In this document: in pieces, positions 1 through 6,450 of the stretch | Layout: every line of letters begins with the position of its first letter | Numbering within the stretch: position 1 is the first letter of the stretch | DNA from: Thiomonas sp. | GTDB lineage: Bacteria; Pseudomonadota; Gammaproteobacteria; Burkholderiales; Burkholderiaceae | Assembly (NCBI GenBank): GCA_027443745.1 | Contig: DAIAZB010000327.1 | Span: 1 to 6,450, forward strand | Reading direction: 5' to 3' | Length of the DNA: 6,450 nucleotides | Program-made: the position numbers and the translations under genes | The notes under the pieces: model-generated | The model's database searches: none | What the model saw: the letters and a program-made list of their open reading frames with translations, nothing else | What the model was told of the DNA's origin: nothing

Positions 1-522
1 AGAGACTATGGCGACGAACGGGCTGCTTTCCCGATTGCAAAGGCGGTTGTGGCTCGCCGCGAACGGGGTGAACCCGTCACCCGTACCGCCGAGCTTGCCG
101 GCCTCGTGGCGCAAGCGGTGCGCAGTCGCGAACCGGGGCAAGATCCGGCCACGCGCACCTTTCAAGCTCTTCGGATTCACGTCAATGCCGAGCTTGCCGA
201 ACTCGAAGCGGCACTCGCGCAGGTGATGGCCAGGCTGGCTGATGGAGGGCGACTCGTGGTCATCAGCTTTCACTCCCTCGAAGACCGCATCGTGAAGCAG
301 TTCATGGCGCGGCAGTCGCGTGCGCCCGAGCAGACGCGCGAGCAATTGCGCCTACCAGTGGCGCCGGTGACATTCCATCCGGGCCTGAAGCTGTTGACCA
401 AGCAACGCCCTGGTGCGGCCGAAGTCAAGGCCAACCCGCGCTCGCGCTCTGCCATGCTGCGCGCCGCCGAGCGCCTGCCGAGGCTGGCGGCCACGGCTGG
501 GGCGCCGGAGGTGGGCGCATGA
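1..522 (+). CDS. rsmH: RsmH (MraW), 16S rRNA (cytosine(1402)-N(4))-methyltransferase, 3' part
   Basis: This is the C-terminal 173 residues of the cytoplasmic SAM-dependent enzyme that N4-methylates C1402 in the decoding centre of 16S rRNA. The reading frame is open from base 1, beginning with the conserved RDYGDE, so the gene starts upstream of the window. The first in-frame ATG, at 49, lies inside conserved sequence and is not the start. Family motifs visible are [11 protein letters not shown] (codons 49-59), [18 protein letters not shown] (codons 82-99) and the C-terminal [14 protein letters not shown] (codons 145-158). Full-length RsmH is about 310 residues, so the N-terminal half with the main SAM-binding motif is missing here. 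The stop overlaps the ftsL start as ATGA. A position just upstream of ftsL is standard for the dcw cluster. The identification is secure; only the 5' boundary is unknown. Confidence 0.97.
   Translation, partial: RDYGDERAAFPIAKAVVARRERGEPVTRTAELAGLVAQAVRSREPGQDPATRTFQALRIHVNAELAELEAALAQVMARLADGGRLVVISFHSLEDRIVKQFMARQSRAPEQTREQLRLPVAPVTFHPGLKLLTKQRPGAAEVKANPRSRSAMLRAAERLPRLAATAGAPEVGA
507..513 (+). promoter_or_regulatory. Ribosome binding site of ftsL
   Basis: GGAGGTG lies inside the last codons of rsmH and ends five bases before the ATG at 519. It is a strong Shine-Dalgarno match and supports that start, which also overlaps the rsmH stop by four bases. Confidence 0.8.
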
Positions 523-818
523 CGCGGCTGAACCTGTTGCTGTTGCTCATCGCCATGGCCAGCGCCATGCTCGTGGTGCGGGCGCAGTACGAGGCGCGTC
601 GCACCTTTGCCGCGCTCGACGCGGCGCAGCAGCGGGCCATGCAATTGCAGCTTGACCACGACCGCTTGCAGGTGGAGGTGCGCGCGCTCTCCGTGCCCGG
701 GCGCATCGAGGAGCTGGCGCGCCATGCGCTGGGACTCGTGCCGGTGACGCCTGCCCGGACCGACTACATCAGCGCCGCTCGCCTGCCCAGCCTGCCGGCA
801 TCCATTCCCACGCGATGA
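519..818 (+). CDS. ftsL: Cell division protein FtsL
   Basis: This is a 99-residue bitopic inner-membrane protein of the divisome. In the known family FtsL pairs with FtsB through a periplasmic coiled coil, joins FtsQ, and activates FtsW-FtsI septal wall synthesis. The sequence shows a short N-terminus (MTRLN), one hydrophobic segment at about residues 5-20, and then a charged, Gln- and Ala-rich stretch at about 24-57 suited to a coiled coil. The typical C-terminal FtsL signature follows, with [13 protein letters not shown] at about 61-73 and a VPVTP tail. The length is slightly below that of E. coli FtsL (121). FtsL sequences diverge strongly, so the call rests on topology, the RIEELAR-LGL signature and the position between rsmH and ftsI. 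The start overlaps the rsmH stop and the stop overlaps the ftsI start, both as ATGA, which suggests translational coupling. Confidence 0.93.
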   Translation: MTRLNLLLLLIAMASAMLVVRAQYEARRTFAALDAAQQRAMQLQLDHDRLQVEVRALSVPGRIEELARHALGLVPVTPARTDYISAARLPSLPASIPTR

Positions 819-2707
819 AGCTCATGGGGAAACGCCAAACCATTCCAGGCTTTCGCCCACCTCCCGGAGGGCGGCGGCTGCAGAGCGGCGTCCTCGGTGC
901 GCTGAGCTCGCGCGCCCTCGGCGCGGCGCCGCGCCAGGCGCACAGCAGTCCGCTGCTGCGCCTGCGCCTGGCACCCGGGCGTGCCTGGCTGGTCAAGGGT
1001 TTGCTGTATCTCGCCTTCGCCGCGCTCATCGGCCGCGCCTTGTGGGTGCAGGTCATCACCACCAACTTCTACCAGCAGCAGGGCGATCTGCGCTTCATCC
1101 GCACCATCGAGCTGCCCGCCATGCGCGGGCGCATTCTCGATCGCCACGGCAATATCCTGGCCTCCAGCATTCCGGTCAAGACCATTTGGGCCGACCCCGA
1201 AACGCTGGAGGCCGATCCCGGCAAGGTGAGAGAACTCGCGCAGTTGCTCAAGCTCAACACGGCCGAGCTGCAGCGGCGTCTGAGTCTGGACAAGCAATTC
1301 GTGTATGTGAAGCGCCAGGTCGACGTCGACACCGCGCGCCGAGTGCAGGCACTGGGTATCAAGGGGATTTATTTCTCCCCGAGTTACAAACGCTACTACC
1401 CCGAAGGTTCGGCAGCAGCGCAATTGGTGGGTTTCACCGACCTGGAGAACCAGGGCCAGGCGGGGGGCGAACTCACCTTCCAGAAAGACCTGGCGGGCCA
1501 TTCGGGGACGCGCAAGGTCATGCGCGACCGTCTCGGCAATGTGATCGAGGATGTCGGCGGCGGCGTGCCGCCGGTGAACGGCGACGACGTGCAACTGTCG
1601 ATCGACAGCAAGATCCAATACCTCACCTACCAGGCCTTGAAAGATGCGGTGACCAGCAACAAGGCCAAGAACGGCAGTGCCGTGGTGCTCGACGCGACCA
1701 ACGGGCAGGTGCTGGCGATGGCCAACTATCCGAGTTTCGATCCCAACCATCGCAGCAGCATGACCCAGTCGGACATGCGCAACTACGCGCTGACCGACAC
1801 CTTCGAGCCCGGCTCGGTGATGAAGCCCATCACCATCGCCGCCGCGCTGCAGGCGGGTGTGGTGACGCCGCAGACCGAGTTCCACACGGCGCCCGGTTGC
1901 CTCAACGTCTACGGCAACAACATCTGCGACGACTCGAACAACGGCACCATCGCGCTGCCCCAGGTCATCCAGTATTCCAGCAACGTCGCGACCAGCAAGA
2001 TTGTCATGCGCATGAATCCGCGCATCCAGTGGGACATGTACACCGCCGTCGGCCTCGGCCAGCGCCCGCAGGTGCCGTTCCCGGGTGCGGCCAGCGGCCT
2101 GGTGCGGCCGTGGGAGAAATGGCGCCCGATCGACGCTGTGACCCAGGGCTTCGGCTACGGCATCTCCGTGTCCACTTTCCAACTGGCGCATGCCTACCTG
2201 GTGTTCGCCAACCATGGCCGCATCATTCCGGCAACCCTGCTCAGGAGCTCTGCCCCGCCGCAAGGCGTGCAGGTGGTGTCGCCGCTGGTGGCGCGTGAAA
2301 TGCGCAGCATGCTGGCCTTGGTCACGCAGCAAGGCGGCACCGCACCCGGCGCCGCCGTGCCGGGTTACACCACCGGCGGCAAGACCGGCACGGCCTGGAT
2401 CTGGAAGGGCAAGGGCTACGACAAGCACCTGTTCCGCGCCCAGTTCGTCGGCATGGCGCCCATCGGCCATCCACGCGTCGTCATGGCCATCTCGGTCGAC
2501 CAGCCCAGCGGCGGCAAGCATTTCGGCGGCGACGTTTCGGCCCCGGTGTTCGCCAGCGTGGTGCCGCAGGCACTGCGCATCCTCGGCGTGCCGCCGGACC
2601 TTCCGGTCAAGCCCGATGTGGCCCCGGCGATCACCGCCACCGCCAGCCCCAACGCCGCCGCCCCGCTCTCCAAGCCGGCAAATCCGCTCCACAAGGAGGG
2701 TGCATGA
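815..2707 (+). CDS. ftsI: Peptidoglycan D,D-transpeptidase FtsI (penicillin-binding protein 3)
   Basis: This is the class B penicillin-binding protein that cross-links septal peptidoglycan in the periplasm, working with the glycosyltransferase FtsW. The product has 630 residues; E. coli FtsI has 588. A basic cytoplasmic N-terminus of about 57 residues is followed by one membrane anchor at about 58-79. The pedestal domain includes MRGRILDRHGN (103-113) and the RYYPEG region (193-198). The transpeptidase domain runs from about 255 to 590. Its three active-site motifs are intact: S334-V-M-K337 with nucleophile Ser334, S388-S-N390, and K523-T-G525. A Pro/Ala-rich tail (about 593-630) ends the protein. 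The start at 815 overlaps the ftsL stop and has no clear Shine-Dalgarno sequence. The only other ATG before the membrane anchor is codon 4 (824), and there is no in-frame GTG or TTG ahead of the anchor, so the long N-terminus appears real. The protein has only two cysteines, C362 and C371. The stop overlaps the murE start by four bases. Confidence 0.97.
   Translation: MKLMGKRQTIPGFRPPPGGRRLQSGVLGALSSRALGAAPRQAHSSPLLRLRLAPGRAWLVKGLLYLAFAALIGRALWVQVITTNFYQQQGDLRFIRTIELPAMRGRILDRHGNILASSIPVKTIWADPETLEADPGKVRELAQLLKLNTAELQRRLSLDKQFVYVKRQVDVDTARRVQALGIKGIYFSPSYKRYYPEGSAAAQLVGFTDLENQGQAGGELTFQKDLAGHSGTRKVMRDRLGNVIEDVGGGVPPVNGDDVQLSIDSKIQYLTYQALKDAVTSNKAKNGSAVVLDATNGQVLAMANYPSFDPNHRSSMTQSDMRNYALTDTFEPGSVMKPITIAAALQAGVVTPQTEFHTAPGCLNVYGNNICDDSNNGTIALPQVIQYSSNVATSKIVMRMNPRIQWDMYTAVGLGQRPQVPFPGAASGLVRPWEKWRPIDAVTQGFGYGISVSTFQLAHAYLVFANHGRIIPATLLRSSAPPQGVQVVSPLVAREMRSMLALVTQQGGTAPGAAVPGYTTGGKTGTAWIWKGKGYDKHLFRAQFVGMAPIGHPRVVMAISVDQPSGGKHFGGDVSAPVFASVVPQALRILGVPPDLPVKPDVAPAITATASPNAAAPLSKPANPLHKEGA
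2693..2699 (+). promoter_or_regulatory. Ribosome binding site of murEF
   Basis: AAGGAGG in the last codons of ftsI ends four bases before the ATG at 2704. It is a near-perfect match to the 16S rRNA 3' end, so this long gene can recruit ribosomes itself as well as by coupling through the ATGA overlap. Confidence 0.85.
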
Positions 2708-5649
2708 GCACGGCACCCAGCTCCGTCGGTGCCGTGCTGCATGCCGTGCGTGCCGCCGCCGTTCCGGCCGGGGCAGCCTGGACTTGCGACTCGCGCCAGG
2801 TGCAAGCCGGCGATGTGTTCATCGCCTGGCCCGGCACTGTCAGCGATGGTCGGCGCCACCTGTCCGAGGCCTTTGCCCGCGGCGCCGTGGCCGCCCTGGT
2901 GGAGGACGACGGTGCCGATGCCTTCGATCTGCCGTCCGTCACGCTGCGCGTGCGCGGCCTGAAAGCACTCGCCGGCGAACTCGCCGCCGCCTGGTACGGC
3001 CAGCCCTCGCGCCACATGACCGTGCTGGCCATCACCGGCACCAATGGCAAGACCTCCTGCGCCCTCTGGGCGGCGCAGGCGCTGGCCGCCGCCGGCAAGC
3101 CTTGCGGCGTGGTCGGCACTCTCGGCGTGGGTCTGCCCGGCGCACTGCAAGCCACCGGCATGACCACGCCCGATCCGGTGCGCCTGCAGCACGAACTGGC
3201 GGCGATGCGGGCGCGGGGGGTGCGCCATGTGGCGCTCGAAGCCTCCTCCATCGGTCTCGAGGAAGGACGCCTGGCGGGCCTGCAGATTCACGCCGCCGGC
3301 TTCACCAATCTGACGCAGGACCATCTCGACTACCACGGCGACATGGCCGCCTACGCCAGCGCCAAGCGGCGCCTGTTCGACGCCCAGGGGCTGCAGGCCG
3401 CGGTGCTGAACATCGACGACCCCATGGGCGCAATCCTGGCGCAACACACGGCGCAGCGTGGTGTGCGCATCATCACCACCGCGCTGGACCGGCCTGCCGA
3501 CTGGGGTGCCGAGCTTGCCGACATGCCCACGGGCATGGCCGTCGGGTTGCGCCATGCCGCGCAGCGGGCACAGCTTGCGCTGCCGCTGGTGGGGCGCTTC
3601 AACGCCGCCAATGTGCTGGTCGTGTGCGGTCTGCTGCAAAGCTGCGGCCTGGACTTCGAGGCCATCGTGCAGGCGCTGGGCGCCATCGTTGCGCCACCCG
3701 GGCGCATGCAGCTGATGGGCGGGCGTGACGCGCCACTGGTGGTGGTGGATTACGCCCACACCCCCGACGCCATCGCCCAGGCGCTGCAGGCCCTGCGCCC
3801 GGCGGCGCAGGCGCGTGGCGGCAAGCTGTGGTGTCTGCTGGGGGCTGGTGGCGACCGCGACCGCAGCAAGCGCGCGCCCATGGCCGCTGCTGCCGAAGGC
3901 TTGGCCGACCGTGTCGTGCTGACCAGCGACAACCCGCGCAGTGAGGCGCCGCAAGCCATCCTCGACGACTTGCTGCAAGGTTTGGTCGCACCGGTGCAGG
4001 GCCTGGTCGTGGCCGACCGCGCCCAGGCCATCGCCGAAACCGTGGCCCATGCCGCTGCGGCGGATGTCGTCCTGCTGGCCGGCAAGGGGCATGAGACGAC
4101 GCAGGAACAAGACGGGCGCAGGGTGCCGTTCGCGGATGGCTTCCATGCCCGCCTTGCCCTGGCACAGCGTGGCGGCGGGCTGTTCGCCCTGCGCGAGTTG
4201 CAGGCCTGGGTCGGCGGCCGATTGCATGGCGATGGTTCCATCCCCATCTCCCGCGTCTGCACCGACACTCGCAGCTTGCGCTGCGGTGACATGTTCGTGG
4301 CCCTGCGCGGCGAACGCTTCGACGCCCATGACTTCCTGTCCCAGGCGGCAGCCGCCGGCGCTGTCGCCGTGCTGGCTGAACGCGGCGTAGCGCCCATCGG
4401 TCTGTCCGGCGTCGAGGTGGCCGACAGCCTGCAGGCGCTGGGTCTGCTCGCACGCGCCTGGCGCCGTCAGCAAGGCGCCATGGCGCTCGCCGCCGTCACC
4501 GGCAGCAACGGCAAGACCACGGTGACGCAAATGATCGCGGCCATCCTCGCCGCCTGGCTGGGCGAGGGCGGGAGCCTGGCGACACAAGGCAATTTCAACA
4601 ACGAGGTCGGCCTGCCCCTCACCCTGTTGCGCCTGCAGCCGCAACACCTGGCCGGTGTGGTCGAACTCGGCATGAACCATCCGGGCGAAGTGGCGCGGCT
4701 GGCGGCCATCGCCGAGCCCACCGTCGCGCTGGTCAACAACGCGCAGCGCGAGCACCAGGAATTCATGCACACGGTGGAAGCCGTGGCCCGCGAGAACGGC
4801 AGCGTGCTGGCCGCGCTGGCGCCCAGCGGTGTCGCCGTCTACCCTGCTACCGACAGCTACGCGCCGCTCTGGCAGTCGCTGGCCGCCGGGCGCCGCCTCA
4901 TGCGCTTCGCGCTGCACGCCAAGACCGAGGCACCGCCCGCGGCAGAGGTCAGCGGCTGGGCCGAGATGGCGGATCCGTCGGACCAGCAGGCCGCAGCGAA
5001 CGCGGAGCCGGGCATGCGCCTGCACCTGCGCTCACCAGCCGGCGAGGCCCGCCTGCGGATGCAGGTGATGGGCGCGCACAACGCGCACAACGCCCTGGCT
5101 GCGGCGGCCGTGGCATTGGCTTGTGGCGCGCCGCTTGACGCGGTGGCCACCGGGCTGGAGGCGTTCCGCCCGGTAGCGGGGCGCATGCAGCGCAGCCGGC
5201 TCGAACTGCCCGGTGGACAGATCATCACGCTGATCGACGACAGCTACAACGCCAACCCGGATTCGGTGCGCGCCGCGATCGACGCCCTCGCCGCACAGCC
5301 CGGGCGCCGCCTGCTGGTGCTGGGCGATATGGGCGAAGTCGGCACGCAGGGCACGGCGTTTCACATCGAAGCCGGCAGCCATGCCGCCGCATGCCGCATT
5401 GACGCCGTCTGGGCCGTGGGCGATCTCGCACGTCATGTGGCCGATGCCGCTGGGCAGGGTGGTGTGGCGGTGCGTCACGCGGCGCATGCCGAAACCCTTG
5501 CGGTCGATGTCGCCGCGCTGCATGGTTTCGATGCGGTGCTGGTCAAGGGCTCGCGCTTCATGCGCATGGAGCGGGTGGTGCGCGCGCTGCAGGCCTTGGG
5601 CACGCGGCCGCCTGGCGCCGGCCCGAAGGAGGCCAAGCATGCTGCATAG
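2704..5649 (+). CDS. murEF: Bifunctional MurE-MurF: meso-diaminopimelate ligase fused to D-alanyl-D-alanine ligase
   Basis: This 981-residue cytoplasmic protein would carry out two successive ATP-dependent steps of peptidoglycan precursor synthesis. The MurE half (about 1-490) adds meso-diaminopimelate to UDP-MurNAc-L-Ala-D-Glu. It shows the UDP-binding start ([13 protein letters not shown], 27-39), P-loop TGTNGKT (111-117), DHLDYHGDM (206-214), the expected carbamylated Lys K221, DYAHTPDA (349-356), GGDRDRSKR (382-390), DNPR (409-412), which marks meso-DAP specificity, and GKGHE (460-464). The MurF half (about 492-981) adds D-Ala-D-Ala. It shows [16 protein letters not shown] (519-534), P-loop TGSNGKT (599-605), [16 protein letters not shown] (629-644), [10 protein letters not shown] (845-854), LGDMGEVG (873-880) and VKGSR (947-951). 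Both halves are of full size (E. coli MurE 495, MurF 452), and the frame stays open across the join with no ATG nearby. In the MurF half, N698 sits where E. coli has its carbamylated Lys. MurE-MurF fusions are known in some Burkholderiales such as Bordetella. Confidence 0.97.
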   Translation: MSTAPSSVGAVLHAVRAAAVPAGAAWTCDSRQVQAGDVFIAWPGTVSDGRRHLSEAFARGAVAALVEDDGADAFDLPSVTLRVRGLKALAGELAAAWYGQPSRHMTVLAITGTNGKTSCALWAAQALAAAGKPCGVVGTLGVGLPGALQATGMTTPDPVRLQHELAAMRARGVRHVALEASSIGLEEGRLAGLQIHAAGFTNLTQDHLDYHGDMAAYASAKRRLFDAQGLQAAVLNIDDPMGAILAQHTAQRGVRIITTALDRPADWGAELADMPTGMAVGLRHAAQRAQLALPLVGRFNAANVLVVCGLLQSCGLDFEAIVQALGAIVAPPGRMQLMGGRDAPLVVVDYAHTPDAIAQALQALRPAAQARGGKLWCLLGAGGDRDRSKRAPMAAAAEGLADRVVLTSDNPRSEAPQAILDDLLQGLVAPVQGLVVADRAQAIAETVAHAAAADVVLLAGKGHETTQEQDGRRVPFADGFHARLALAQRGGGLFALRELQAWVGGRLHGDGSIPISRVCTDTRSLRCGDMFVALRGERFDAHDFLSQAAAAGAVAVLAERGVAPIGLSGVEVADSLQALGLLARAWRRQQGAMALAAVTGSNGKTTVTQMIAAILAAWLGEGGSLATQGNFNNEVGLPLTLLRLQPQHLAGVVELGMNHPGEVARLAAIAEPTVALVNNAQREHQEFMHTVEAVARENGSVLAALAPSGVAVYPATDSYAPLWQSLAAGRRLMRFALHAKTEAPPAAEVSGWAEMADPSDQQAAANAEPGMRLHLRSPAGEARLRMQVMGAHNAHNALAAAAVALACGAPLDAVATGLEAFRPVAGRMQRSRLELPGGQIITLIDDSYNANPDSVRAAIDALAAQPGRRLLVLGDMGEVGTQGTAFHIEAGSHAAACRIDAVWAVGDLARHVADAAGQGGVAVRHAAHAETLAVDVAALHGFDAVLVKGSRFMRMERVVRALQALGTRPPGAGPKEAKHAA
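4135..4200 (+). other. MurE-MurF fusion junction
   Basis: The MurE-type C-terminus ends near [13 protein letters not shown] (residues 476-488). The MurF-type N-terminus begins near [15 protein letters not shown] (493-507). Only about four residues, RGGG (489-492), separate them, so there is almost no linker. I see no in-frame ATG and no clear Shine-Dalgarno sequence here from which a separate MurF could start; a TTG codon (4198-4200) is the nearest weak candidate. The domain limits are estimated from remembered E. coli MurE and MurF sequences, so the join could shift by a few residues. Confidence 0.8.
5626..5632 (+). promoter_or_regulatory. Ribosome binding site of mraY
   Basis: AAGGAGG inside the end of murEF is followed by six bases and then the ATG at 5639, an ideal spacing. 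It selects this start over the next in-frame ATG at 5657 and fixes the 11-base overlap with murEF. Confidence 0.85.
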
Positions 5650-6450
5650 CCTGGCCATGTGGTTGATGGGCGTTTCGCCGGAGCTGCGGTTTTTCCGGGT
5701 GTTCAACTACATCACCTTCCGCGCGGTGATGAGCACCCTCACGGCGCTGTTCATCGGCCTGGCCGCCGGTCCTGCGGTGATCCGCAAGCTCACTGCGATG
5801 AAGGTGGGCCAGGCGGTGCGGCAGGACGGGCCGCAGACCCATCTGATCAAAACCGGCACCCCCACCATGGGCGGGGTGCTCATTCTCATTGCCATCACCG
5901 CGTCCACGCTGCTGTGGATGGATTTGTCCAACCGCTTCGTCTGGCTCGTGCTCCTGGTCACGCTGGGTTTCGGTGCCATCGGCTGGGCGGACGATTACCG
6001 CAAGGTGGTCTACCGCGACCCCAACGGCATGCGCTCGCGCGACAAGTATTTCTGGCAATCGCTGATCGGCTTGCTGGCGGCGTTCTACCTGGCGTTCGCG
6101 GTGTCGGGCAGGGGCAATGCCCAGGTGCTGCACTTGTTCGTCGAATGGCTCAAGAGCGGGCTGACCATGCCGCTGCCGCCTGCTGCCGACCTCATCGTGC
6201 CCTTTTTCAAATCGGTGAGCTATCCGCTGGGCATGGTGGGCTTCATCTTGCTGACCTATTTCGTCATCGTCGGCTCCAGCAACGCGGTGAATCTCACCGA
6301 CGGTGCCGACGGTCTGGCCATCATGCCCACGGTCATGGTGGGCGGGGCGCTGGGGGTGTTCGCCTACGTCACGGGCAACGCGGTGTTCTCCAAATACCTG
6401 CTGTTTCCCTACATCCCGGGAACGGGCGAGTTGCTCATTTTCATCGGCGC
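5639..6450 (+). CDS. mraY: MraY, phospho-N-acetylmuramoyl-pentapeptide-transferase, 5' part
   Basis: This polytopic inner-membrane enzyme transfers phospho-MurNAc-pentapeptide from UDP to undecaprenyl phosphate, making lipid I. It uses the product of the MurEF protein encoded just upstream. The first 270 residues are present and the frame runs off the window; the full protein is usually 360-390 residues. Visible family features are FNYITFRA (22-29), [10 protein letters not shown] (74-83), the Asp pair in ADDYRKV (D118, D119), KYFWQS (136-141) and [17 protein letters not shown] (215-231) with D221 and D224. Several hydrophobic segments alternate with these loops. Compared with E. coli MraY, the region at about residues 160-183 carries roughly 20 extra residues, as I recall for betaproteobacterial homologues. 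The start has an ideal Shine-Dalgarno sequence and overlaps the murEF stop by 11 bases in another frame. The order murF-mraY is standard for dcw clusters. Confidence 0.97.
   Translation, partial: MLHSLAMWLMGVSPELRFFRVFNYITFRAVMSTLTALFIGLAAGPAVIRKLTAMKVGQAVRQDGPQTHLIKTGTPTMGGVLILIAITASTLLWMDLSNRFVWLVLLVTLGFGAIGWADDYRKVVYRDPNGMRSRDKYFWQSLIGLLAAFYLAFAVSGRGNAQVLHLFVEWLKSGLTMPLPPAADLIVPFFKSVSYPLGMVGFILLTYFVIVGSSNAVNLTDGADGLAIMPTVMVGGALGVFAYVTGNAVFSKYLLFPYIPGTGELLIFIG

Noticed and set aside
394..425. TTGACC at 394-399 as a possible -35 box for an internal promoter
   Set aside because: No plausible -10 element at about 17 bases downstream; the region is conserved rsmH coding sequence.
858..874. Inverted repeat CCTCCCGGAGG near the start of ftsI
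   Set aside because: Arms are only five bases with a one-base centre, too tight for a stable hairpin, with no T-run, so it is not a terminator.
764..2716. 650-residue open frame on the - strand opposite ftsI
   Set aside because: It lies wholly antisense to a gene with clear family motifs. Its product is rich in His, Arg, Gly and Ala without recognisable domains, as expected from third-base GC bias on the other strand.
88..3520. The 13-mer GCCGAGCTTGCCG three times (88-100, 187-199, 3508-3520)
   Set aside because: All three copies encode Ala-Glu-Leu-Ala in frame with preferred codons, and flanks differ. Codon bias is enough to explain it; no sign of an uptake signal or mobile repeat.
1042..3728. 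Long + strand open frames in other phases inside ftsI and murEF (1042-2298 and 2190-3728)
   Set aside because: Their Arg-, Pro- and Ala-rich translations overlap motif-bearing genes and cross the ftsI/murEF boundary without any domain; they are GC shadows.
2416..5025. 869-residue open frame on the - strand opposite ftsI and murEF
   Set aside because: Same explanation: stop codons are scarce in this frame because of high GC, and the translation matches no family I recognise and shows low-complexity composition.
1..6450. tRNA, rRNA, CRISPR, insertion sequence or defence system
   Set aside because: The window is filled end to end by overlapping cell wall and division genes, and none of these signatures is visible on either strand.

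Overview
The window is an ordinary-looking stretch of the division and cell wall (dcw) cluster. The DNA is GC-rich, roughly two thirds G+C by eye. All genes are on the + strand, in this order: rsmH (3' part), ftsL, ftsI, a fused murE-murF, and mraY (5' part). The layout, the high GC, the fused MurE-MurF protein and the sequence style of MurF and MraY point to a betaproteobacterium, most likely Burkholderiales. The genus cannot be fixed from the sequence alone.

Layout. Positions 1-522 carry the end of the 16S rRNA methyltransferase RsmH, which enters from upstream. ftsL (519-818) encodes a small bitopic divisome protein. ftsI (815-2707) encodes the septal transpeptidase PBP3. murEF (2704-5649) encodes two cytoplasmic amino-acid ligases in one chain of 981 residues. 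mraY (5639 to the window end) encodes the membrane enzyme that makes lipid I. There is no intergenic DNA: three junctions are 4-base ATGA overlaps and the last is an 11-base overlap. No internal promoter, terminator, RNA gene, mobile element or CRISPR array was seen, so this reads as one translationally coupled operon.

Together the genes link precursor synthesis to septation. MurE adds meso-diaminopimelate and MurF adds D-Ala-D-Ala to the UDP-MurNAc peptide. MraY moves that product onto undecaprenyl phosphate. FtsI cross-links the wall at the division site, with FtsL as part of its FtsQLB-FtsWI regulatory complex.

I found no new system. The points worth a second look are: the MurE-MurF fusion; an Asn where E. 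coli MurF has its carbamylated Lys; an acid-free, strongly basic N-terminal extension on FtsI; and exactly two cysteines in FtsI, nine residues apart, between two of its active-site motifs.
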